A DNA stretch of 64,000 bases from Arthrobacter sp. OAP107 (lineage in GTDB: Bacteria > Actinomycetota > Actinomycetes > Actinomycetales > Micrococcaceae): assembly GCF_040546765.1 (NCBI RefSeq), contig NZ_JBEPOK010000001.1, forward strand, positions 5,325,832 to 5,389,831. Reading direction: 5' to 3'. The position numbers were made by a program, and so were the translations under genes. Below, one piece after another: positions 42,157 to 64,000 of the stretch. Numbering within the stretch: position 1 is the stretch's first letter; each line of letters begins with the position of its first letter. The notes beneath the pieces were generated by a model. It saw only the letters and a program-made list of their open reading frames with translations, had not been told where the DNA came from and did not search any database.

Positions 42157-43619
42157 CAGTCAAACCTTTCGTGATGGAGCCGATCTTCATGGACGCCAGC
42201 GGCACGGGCGGCGTTCAGGACGTTACCCGACCACCGCGAGGGGCCGCATATATACACATCGGCGGAGGCGATTTCCGGAACGTAGTCCGCCAGCGCGTAC
42301 CCGGCGCGGTGTTCGGCGGCCGGAAGCCAGCTGTTCGGTGAGCCGGGGTCCCGTCCGCCGGTGAGGTGGAACAGGGTGGCGCCGCGCTGCCGGCAGAGTT
42401 CGAGGATTTCCTCGCCCAGGTAGAGCTCCCGGTTGCTGTGCCCGCGGAGCAGGACCGTCGCCTGGCCGGGGGCGAAAGGGGTGGTCTCAAGGAGCGCACG
42501 CAACGGCGTAATACCGATGCCCGCCCCGATCATGACCACGCGGTCCTTGCTGCGTGCTGCGGAGCTGAAGAGTCCGTACGGCCCTTCCACGGCGACCTTC
42601 GTTCCGCGCCGCAGCCTTAGCAGTTGCGCCGAGCCCCGGCCGAGATCACGAACCGTGATCCTAAGCCGCCCGTGCCCGTCGGGTCCGGTCCGCACCGGCT
42701 CAGCCGACAGGCTGAACGGATGCGGATGCCACCACAGGCCAGGGGCCAGAAAGCGCCAGATGAAGAACCGCCCGCCGTTGCCGTCCAGCAAGCCGAGCTG
42801 CAGGCCGCTCATTTCGATGTTGACCACCCCGGGGGCCACAGAGGTGACGCGCTCAACGGTGAGCTGATGCCTGAAGGTTGCCCGTACAGGCTGGATGATC
42901 CGGTAGTACAGCAGGGCGGCCCCGGTGGCGATGCAGATCGCGAGCCAGTACCAGCGCTGCCAGGTGCCAGCGGCGAACAGTCCACCCACGCTGAACTGGT
43001 GCGGCAGTGAGGTGAGAACGGCAGTATAGGTGAGCAGGTGCACTACGTACCAGAATTCGTATGGGAACCGCCGGCGGACCGCCACCAGGGACGTCACAAC
43101 AACAGCGATGAAGAGGGCGAGGGAGATGAACGCGAGCCACATGTCCGGCACCAGCACCCAGAGCGCCACAGCTTCACTAACCGGGTCGAGCCCTTCTGCC
43201 ATCCCGTAACCCACCGCCATGAGTAGGCCGTGGACCAGCAACAGGTACAGCGCGGGCTTCCCCAGCTTCCGGTGAAACTCCAGGGCCCGGTCGTGCCCCA
43301 CCGCGCCGTCGATGAACGGGATCCTGGCCGCCAGCAGCAGCATGAGCAGCACGAGGTCCATGCCGGCAAGGCCGGCAACAATGCCCAGCGCCGTGACCAG
43401 GCCGGCGGGCGAGGCCGCCGTTGCCAGGCCGCCGTCGGCAAGCCAGAGTGCAATGGAGGCGGCCAGTGAGGACCAGGCCGCCACTGTCAGGGCATCGGCA
43501 CGGAGGAGCCTGCGCCGGTGCTGGCCGTCGAAGCGGCCGGTCTCCCGAACCGGAGCAGGCCGGTGGTCCGGACGTGCCGGTGTGCCGGTCCCGGGGGAGG
43601 GCGAGGGCTGTGTGTTCAT
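42153..43619 (-). CDS. Ferric reductase-like membrane flavocytochrome/ferredoxin-NADP reductase
   Basis: The 488-residue protein has six or so membrane segments (about residues 40-235) with His residues spaced as heme ligands (LEFHRKLG, LLLVHGLL, WYVVHLLTY), then a flavodoxin-reductase module: FAD-binding HPHPFSLSAEP, NAD(P)-binding VVMIGAGIGITPLRALLE and a C-terminal YICGPSRWSGNV. It should move electrons from NAD(P)H across the membrane. With the FMN protein and ApbE it forms a three-gene transmembrane flavin electron-transfer unit, perhaps for iron reduction. Confidence 0.92.
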   Translation of the reverse strand: MNTQPSPSPGTGTPARPDHRPAPVRETGRFDGQHRRRLLRADALTVAAWSSLAASIALWLADGGLATAASPAGLVTALGIVAGLAGMDLVLLMLLLAARIPFIDGAVGHDRALEFHRKLGKPALYLLLVHGLLMAVGYGMAEGLDPVSEAVALWVLVPDMWLAFISLALFIAVVVTSLVAVRRRFPYEFWYVVHLLTYTAVLTSLPHQFSVGGLFAAGTWQRWYWLAICIATGAALLYYRIIQPVRATFRHQLTVERVTSVAPGVVNIEMSGLQLGLLDGNGGRFFIWRFLAPGLWWHPHPFSLSAEPVRTGPDGHGRLRITVRDLGRGSAQLLRLRRGTKVAVEGPYGLFSSAARSKDRVVMIGAGIGITPLRALLETTPFAPGQATVLLRGHSNRELYLGEEILELCRQRGATLFHLTGGRDPGSPNSWLPAAEHRAGYALADYVPEIASADVYICGPSRWSGNVLNAARAAGVHEDRLHHERFDW

Positions 43620-43661
43620 GGCTCAAGATTCCGCCTCGAGCCTTTGACTTTGCTGTGAAGA

Positions 43662-43693
43662 GCCTTCTTTCCGGATATGTCTTGAAAGAAGGC
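43662..43693 (-). promoter_or_regulatory. Perfect 10-base inverted repeat in the leader of the ferric-reductase operon
   Basis: GCCTTCTTTC (43662-43671) and GAAAGAAGGC (43684-43693) with a 12-base loop, 43-74 bases before the ATG at 43619. It could be an operator or an mRNA hairpin. Confidence 0.5.
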
Positions 43694-44082
43694 CCTGCCG
43701 ACGTTTGGTTGGGCTGCTCCATAACACCGTTCCCCCGGATTGGTCTTTAATTCGCGTGTCTCGTAGACTTGGTTGGCGCTAGGTGGCGCGGAGCGTGTGC
43801 AATTGCTCCGGTTTGCGGTGGCTGTAGGCAGTATCCACAGTCCCTTCGGGCCGGTAGTTAGGGGCTCAAGTTGCGTGCATTCCTGTATTCGCCCAGTATC
43901 CCGGCACTTCGCAGTGGCTTCCATTGCCAGGTGTTCGTGGCTCATCGTATTCCGCCGCAGTAAACCCGGTTCGCCGGTGTTGGGGTCGCGCGGACACGTG
44001 AGGCTGGATCCGGACGCCGCCTGCCGCACGGTGAAGCAGAACTCTGCCAGCCGTTTCAATCATTTTTCAGAGGAGAGTCGTC
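43694..44082. other. Upstream region of rpmB, no gene seen
   Basis: This gap holds the divergent promoters of the reductase operon and of rpmB. There is a small stem near 43790-43810 (GGAGC and GCTCC arms). A weak AT-rich stretch at 44054-44069 just before the rpmB ribosome site could be a degenerate Zur site. No convincing coding frame. Confidence 0.5.
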
Positions 44083-44319
44083 ATGGCAGCACACTGCCAG
44101 GTGACCGGAGCCGAGCCGGGCTTTGGACACAGCATTTCGCACTCGCACCGCCGCAACAAGCGTCGGTTCGACCCGAACATCCAGAAGAAGCGCTACTGGG
44201 TTCCGTCCCTGCGCCGTAATGTCACTCTGCAGGTCTCTGCAAAGGGCATCAAGACCATCGACGTACGCGGCATCGACGTTGTCGTCGCCGACATCCTGGC
44301 GCGAGGAGTGAAGCTCTAG
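44083..44319 (+). CDS. rpmB: Ribosomal protein bL28, Cys-poor (zinc-independent) form
   Basis: 78 residues, with AGAGGAGA before the ATG. HCQVTGAEPGFGHSISHSHRRNKRRFDPNIQKKRYWVP is the bL28 core. Only one Cys remains where zinc-binding forms have CxxC pairs, so this is the zinc-independent type. First gene of rpmB-rpmG-rpsN; the stop overlaps the next start by one base (TAGTG). Confidence 0.97.
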   Translation: MAAHCQVTGAEPGFGHSISHSHRRNKRRFDPNIQKKRYWVPSLRRNVTLQVSAKGIKTIDVRGIDVVVADILARGVKL

Positions 44320-44486
44320 TGGCAAAGGACAAGGACGTACGTCCGATCATCAAGCTCAAGTCGACCGCGGGCACGGGTTACACCTACGTAACCCGTAAGA
44401 ACCGTCGTAACGATCCGGACCGCCTGGTTCTGAAGAAGTACGACCCCAAGATCCGCCAGCACGTCGAATTCCGAGAGGAGCGCTAA
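44319..44486 (+). CDS. rpmG: Ribosomal protein bL33, Cys-free form
   Basis: 55 codons from the GTG at 44319: start KDVRPIIKLKSTAGTGYTYV, then TRKNRRNDPDRLVLKKYDPK and ending in VEFREER. It is a typical bL33 but without any Cys, hence the zinc-independent type. It shares one base with the rpmB stop and has GAGGAGTG upstream. Confidence 0.97.
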   Translation: MAKDKDVRPIIKLKSTAGTGYTYVTRKNRRNDPDRLVLKKYDPKIRQHVEFREER

Positions 44487-44490
44487 ACAC

Positions 44491-44796
44491 ATGGCTAAGA
44501 AGTCCAAGATTGCTCGCAACGAGCAGCGCAAGGTCATCGTTGAGCGTTACGCTGCAAAGCGCCTCGAGCTGAAGAAGACCCTGGTTGACCCGAACGCGAC
44601 TGACGAAGCACGCGAAGCTGCACGCCTCGGCCTGCAGAAGCTGCCCCGCAACGCCTCCCCGATCCGTCTGCGCAACCGCGACATCATCGACGGCCGTCCT
44701 CGCGGTACGTTCCAGAAGTTCGGTATCTCCCGTGTTCGCTTCCGCGACATGGCTCACCGTGGTGAGCTCCCGGGCATCACCAAGTCTTCCTGGTAA
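44491..44796 (+). CDS. rpsN: Ribosomal protein uS14, long Cys-free form
   Basis: 101 residues, GAGAGGAG upstream. It is the long uS14 form (zinc forms are about 61 residues with CxxC): KKSKIARNEQRKVIVERYAAKRLELKK ... RNASPIRLRNRDIIDGRPRGTFQKFGISRVRFRDMAHRGELPGITKSSW. No Cys. Four bases after rpmG. A terminator follows. In several actinobacteria this trio replaces zinc-containing paralogues under zinc limitation; whether paralogues exist here cannot be seen. Confidence 0.97.
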   Translation: MAKKSKIARNEQRKVIVERYAAKRLELKKTLVDPNATDEAREAARLGLQKLPRNASPIRLRNRDIIDGRPRGTFQKFGISRVRFRDMAHRGELPGITKSSW

Positions 44797-44826
44797 TCCA
44801 GCACCGCTGATTCCAGCTGCTTAAGT

Positions 44827-44858
44827 AAGGGCCGGCAACCACATGGTTGCCGGCCCTT
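44827..44858 (+). terminator. Terminator after rpsN
   Basis: Perfect 14-base arms 44827-44840 and 44845-44858 with an ACAT loop, followed by CTTCGCG, 31 bases after the rpsN stop. The T-tract is short. Confidence 0.85.
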
Positions 44859-45006
44859 CTTCGCGTTAACCCGCCCTCGTTCGTGGCCACCTCCACTGGG
44901 TGACGCACCACACATAATTGAATTACGGCGTCGATCCCCGCCTTTTCGGCGCCTGGTACCTGCTTTTCCCCGGAATAACGGGGTTTTCGCTGCCATCGGA
45001 GCTGGT

Positions 45007-45035
45007 TTGCACCCGCACCCCGGGCCGTGTAAAGT
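45007..45035 (+). promoter_or_regulatory. Probable promoter of rRNA operon 1
   Basis: TTGCAC (45007-45012), exactly 17 bases, TAAAGT (45030-45035), about 400 bases before the 16S gene, in sequence unique to operon 1. The region 44859-45432 otherwise holds leader RNA without a gene. Confidence 0.65.
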
Positions 45036-45255
45036 CATTCGAGTCGCCGCCGCTGAAGCGGAAAGATAGCGACCGACCCCCTTTCTAACGGCCTGAAAAA
45101 CGGTGCACTTAGCGGTGTGCCGGACACGGGTGGGGGCCTTCCTGCAAGCGGAAATTCGCGGAAACGCTGATTTGCCAAGCTTCGCGGGGTCGGGTAAGTT
45201 TGAAAAGTTGCTCCGGAGCGATCCTGAACGTTGGTTTGGGTGGTGCCGGGTGTGT

Positions 45256-45283
45256 CTGTTGTTTGAGAACTCAATAGTGTGCC
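45256..45283 (+). promoter_or_regulatory. Conserved rRNA leader element (antitermination/processing), operon 1
   Basis: The TTGTTTGAGAACT-CAATAGTG element, conserved in actinobacterial rRNA leaders. It recurs at 51876-51903 and 58497-58524, and in altered form (TACATAGTGG end) before each 23S gene, e.g. 47341-47362. Confidence 0.75.
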
Positions 45284-45432
45284 AAGTTTGTTGATACCGA
45301 TTTTTTATGAATTGGTTGATTGTGCCGGGCTGCCCACCCCCGTGGTGTGGCCTGGTGTTTTTGGCTGGTTTCAAATTTTGTGCAGCCGTTGTCCCTGTTA
45401 TTTCCGGGGGTGGTGGTTGTGTCTGTTTTTCT

Positions 45433-50636
<5,204 letters not shown>

Positions 50637-50799
50637 ACACAAGAACAAAGCATGCTTGCGTCCACTATGTGGTTCCCAACCAACAAACCCGCCACGGGCT
50701 TGTCCGGTTGCAGGAACCAAGATAACTGAATACAACACCACAGTTGTAACACCACAGATTTCCCCCACACCCCCGCAAGGGTGTGTGCCGGGAGCAAGG

Positions 50800-50919
50800 G
50801 TTACGGCGGTCATAGCGTGGGGGAAACGCCCGGTCCCATTCCGAACCCGGAAGCTAAGACCCACAGCGCCGATGGTACTGCACCCGGGAGGGTGTGGGAG
50901 AGTAGGTCACCGCCGGACA
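50800..50919 (+). rRNA. rrf: 5S ribosomal RNA, operon 1
   Basis: GTTACGGCGGTCATAGCG at the start pairs with the end ACCGCCGGACAAC; TTCCGAACCCGGAAGCTAAG is the conserved loop. Ends are estimated to within a few bases. Confidence 0.93.
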
Positions 50920-50937
50920 ACCATTAAAGAAACGGTC

Positions 50938-50967
50938 GAGAGCCCCAACCACACGGTCGGGGCTCTC
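50938..50967 (+). terminator. Terminator after 5S, operon 1
   Basis: Arms 50938-50950 and 50955-50967 (13 bases, one G-U) with loop ACAC and the AT-containing tail CCGCATTTAA. Confidence 0.8.
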
Positions 50968-51810
50968 CCGCATTTAACACCCCACCCCCCACACCCGCTC
51001 CCAGGGCCCCGGCGCATACACCGGGGCCCGAGCTGTTTAAAAACCTGGGCTGTCCAAAAGTCGCCGCCCGGCGGACGTGCCGGCCACCGCGCCAACAGCC
51101 GGCCACCGCGCCGGCAGCCGGCCCCGGTGCCCAGGAGCGGCCAGGAGCGGCCGGGGTGCCAACTGATGCGCCGGAGCCGGCCGCGACCCCCATCCTGGAG
51201 GCCCTTCGTCCCTCCCGTCCTGCTTGACCTGCCCGGGGCAGGGCCTTGGGTTGCCGGTGCCGTGGCAGTCCGGGCAATGCGGCCCGCGGCGCTTCGGTGA
51301 GGAACTTCACCGTGGCAACGTTCCGGACGTTTTGTGGGGTTGTGGTTTGTGGAGGTTGTGGTTTGCGGAGGCTGTGGTCCATAGCGGCGGGTGCCGGCTG
51401 GCGGCGGGCTGGCAGTCCGGGGTGCGGTTGAGCCGGGGGAGGACACCTGGTGCGTGGGGCGGGTGGCCGCCGGCCCAGGGCAACATGCCGGACTGTGACG
51501 CGGTCCATAAAACTGGTCCGGATCCTGGCTGTCTCCGTTGACCGCCTTGGAGGGCCCAAAAACCGCGGCAGTCCAAGGGTTTCGGTGGACGTTTCACGTG
51601 GTTTCGGCCGGGTTGCTTTGGCGGTGGGGTGGGTGTAATGTTTTCCAAGTCGCCGCGAGGGAGACAGCGAAGAGCTGGTAACCGCGGGCGGCCAAACCCC
51701 CGAAATCAAGACCAAAATCTGGTGACTCTTTTAGATCGCTCGAACTTGGTGGGGCTGGTTTGTTTGCCGGTGCGGGTCCTGAAACACGGATTTGCGTCGG
51801 GGAGTGAAAC
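50968..51810. other. Inter-operon spacer 1, no gene
   Basis: No convincing coding frame. It contains short direct repeats (GCCGGCCACCGCGCC twice near 51079-51115; CAGGAGCGGC twice at about 51132-51151; a 16-base TTGTGGTTTGYGGAGG pair at 51340-51371) and the operon 2 promoter. Confidence 0.7.
51613..51641 (+). promoter_or_regulatory. Probable promoter of rRNA operon 2
   Basis: TTGCTT (51613-51618), 17 bases, TAATGT (51636-51641), about 410 bases before 16S. Repeats exactly in operon 3 at 58234-58262. Confidence 0.65.
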
Positions 51811-52052
51811 CGGGTAAGTTTGAAAAGTTGCTCCGGAGCGATCCTGAACGTTGGTTTGGGTGGTGCCGGGTGTGTCTGTTGTTTGAGAACTCAATAGTGT
51901 GCCAAGTTTGTTGATACCGATTTTTTATGAATTGGTTGATTGTGCCGGGCTGCCCACCCCCGTGGTGTGGCCTGGTGTTTTTGGCTGGTTTCAAATTTTG
52001 TGCAGCCGTTGTCCCTGTTATTTCCGGGGGTGGTGGTTGTGTCTGTTTTTCT

Positions 52053-57256
<5,204 letters not shown>

Positions 57257-57419
57257 ACACAAGAACAAAGCATGCTTGCGTCCACTATGTGGTTCCCAAC
57301 CAACAAACCCGCCACGGGCTTGTCCGGTTGCAGGAACCAAGATAACTGAATACAACACCACAGTTGTAACACCACAGATTTCCCCCACACCCCCGCAAGG
57401 GTGTGTGCCGGGAGCAAGG

Positions 57420-57539
57420 GTTACGGCGGTCATAGCGTGGGGGAAACGCCCGGTCCCATTCCGAACCCGGAAGCTAAGACCCACAGCGCCGATGGTACTG
57501 CACCCGGGAGGGTGTGGGAGAGTAGGTCACCGCCGGACA
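57420..57539 (+). rRNA. rrf: 5S ribosomal RNA, operon 2
   Basis: Same sequence as the operon 1 copy, shifted by 6620 bases. Confidence 0.93.
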
Positions 57540-57557
57540 ACCATTAAAGAAACGGTC

Positions 57558-57587
57558 GAGAGCCCCAACCACACGGTCGGGGCTCTC
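57558..57587 (+). terminator. Terminator after 5S, operon 2
   Basis: Identical to the hairpin at 50938-50967. Confidence 0.8.
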
Positions 57588-58431
57588 CCGCATTTAACAC
57601 CCCACCCCCCACACCCGCTCCCAGGGCCCCGGCGCATACACCGGGGCCCGAGCTGTTTAAAAACCTGGGCTGTCCAAAAGTCGCCGCCCGGCGGACGTGC
57701 CGGCCACCGCGCCAACAGCCGGCCACCGCGCCGGCAGCCGGCCCCGGTGCCCAGGAGCGGCCAGGAGCGGCCGGGGGTGCCAACTGATGCGCCGGAGCCG
57801 GCCGCGACCCCCATCCTGGAGGCCCTTCGTCCCTCCCGTCCTGCTTGACCTGCCCGGGGCAGGGCCTTGGGTTGCCGGTGCCGTGGCAGTCCGGGCAATG
57901 CGGCCCGCGGCGCTTCGGTGAGGAACTTCACCGTGGCAACGTTCCGGACGTTTTGTGGGGTTGTGGTTTGTGGAGGTTGTGGTTTGCGGAGGCTGTGGTC
58001 CATAGCGGCGGGTGCCGGCTGGCGGCGGGCTGGCAGTCCGGGGTGCGGTTGAGCCGGGGGAGGACACCTGGTGCGTGGGGCGGGTGGCCGCCGGCCCAGG
58101 GCAACATGCCGGACTGTGACGCGGTCCATAAAACTGGTCCGGATCCTGGCTGTCTCCGTTGACCGCCTTGGAGGGCCCAAAAACCGCGGCAGTCCAAGGG
58201 TTTCGGTGGACGTTTCACGTGGTTTCGGCCGGGTTGCTTTGGCGGTGGGGTGGGTGTAATGTTTTCCAAGTCGCCGCGAGGGAGACAGCGAAGAGCTGGT
58301 AACCGCGGGCGGCCAAACCCCCGAAATCAAGACCAAAATCTGGTGACTCTTTTAGATCGCTCGAACTTGGTGGGGCTGGTTTGTTTGCCGGTGCGGGTCC
58401 TGAAACACGGATTTGCGTCGGGGAGTGAAAC
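57588..58431. other. Inter-operon spacer 2, no gene
   Basis: Copy of spacer 1 with one extra G in the G run near 57772-57776. Same short repeats and no gene. Confidence 0.7.
58234..58262 (+). promoter_or_regulatory. Probable promoter of rRNA operon 3
   Basis: TTGCTT, 17 bases, TAATGT, identical to that of operon 2. Confidence 0.65.
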
Positions 58432-58673
58432 CGGGTAAGTTTGAAAAGTTGCTCCGGAGCGATCCTGAACGTTGGTTTGGGTGGTGCCGGGTGTGTCTGT
58501 TGTTTGAGAACTCAATAGTGTGCCAAGTTTGTTGATACCGATTTTTTATGAATTGGTTGATTGTGCCGGGCTGCCCACCCCCGTGGTGTGGCCTGGTGTT
58601 TTTGGCTGGTTTCAAATTTTGTGCAGCCGTTGTCCCTGTTATTTCCGGGGGTGGTGGTTGTGTCTGTTTTTCT

Positions 58674-63878
<5,205 letters not shown>

Positions 63879-64000
63879 ACACAAGAACAAAGCATGCTTG
63901 CGTCCACTATGTGGTTCCCAACCAACAAACCCGCCACGGGCTTGTCCGGTTGCAGGAACCGAGATAACTGAATACAACACCACAGTTGTAACACCACAGA

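Noticed and set aside
44054..44069. Zur box ahead of rpmB
   Set aside because: The AT-rich stretch only partly fits the palindromic consensus and overlaps the ribosome site; the evidence is too weak for a feature.
51079..51151. CRISPR-like repeats in the rRNA spacer
   Set aside because: Only two or three short copies without regular unique spacers and no cas genes nearby.
50924..51715. Leftward 263-codon frame in the inter-operon spacer
   Set aside because: Pro/Arg-rich without domain pattern, overlaps the 5S terminator and rRNA promoter, and is broken by the single G insertion between copies.

Overview
The window looks like a chromosomal segment of a high-GC actinobacterium of the family Micrococcaceae (Arthrobacter, Pseudarthrobacter or Paenarthrobacter type). 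The support is the actinobacterial 16S/23S sequence, many GTG starts and 4-base ATGA/GTGA overlaps, an IdeR/DmdR-type iron box, and zinc-independent L28/L33/S14 genes in one cluster. No phage, insertion sequence, CRISPR array or tRNA gene was seen.

Region 1 (1-6.3 kb) holds mixed housekeeping and unknown genes: a truncated YtcJ-type amidohydrolase, a DUF4389 membrane protein in a small operon with a DHFR/RibD-like reductase, an S4 RNA-binding protein, a DUF2795 protein and a family 2 glycosyltransferase.

Region 2 (6.3-14.5 kb) is a divergent carbohydrate-catabolism locus. A FadR-type GntR regulator, a two-subunit transketolase and an MHS-family transporter run leftward. An EryC/hydroxypyruvate-isomerase-like TIM-barrel enzyme, an SDR dehydrogenase, a DhaK-DhaL fused kinase and an RpiB-family isomerase run rightward. 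At least three copies of an ACTGT-N2-ACAGT palindrome lie at the two promoter regions. The dehydrogenase, DAK-type kinase and RpiB set resembles the known tetritol (threitol/erythritol) pathways; the real substrate is unknown.

Region 3 (14.5-22.8 kb) holds redox enzymes (sulfite-oxidase-like molybdoenzyme, NmrA-like protein, aldo/keto reductase, an unusually long acyl-CoA dehydrogenase), a YchJ-like protein and several unknown membrane proteins.

Region 4 (22.9-28.8 kb) is a JetA-JetB-JetC operon, the SMC-like part of a type I Wadjet (MksFEB-like) anti-plasmid system, with no JetD nuclease gene next to it.

Region 5 (29-43.6 kb) holds a lipoprotein, a TetR-MFS operon with two matching operators, a complete iron-siderophore ABC importer with a siderophore-interacting reductase behind an iron box, two paralogous SGNH hydrolases flanking a MarR regulator, and a three-gene membrane flavin electron-transfer operon (ferric-reductase-like protein, FMN-binding protein, ApbE). 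Both siderophore permease genes carry palindromic elements inside their 5' coding regions.

Region 6 (44-64 kb) starts with rpmB-rpmG-rpsN, then three head-to-tail rRNA operons in units of 6620-6621 bp. They are nearly identical but distinguishable by single-base differences. The third is cut by the window end before its 5S gene.
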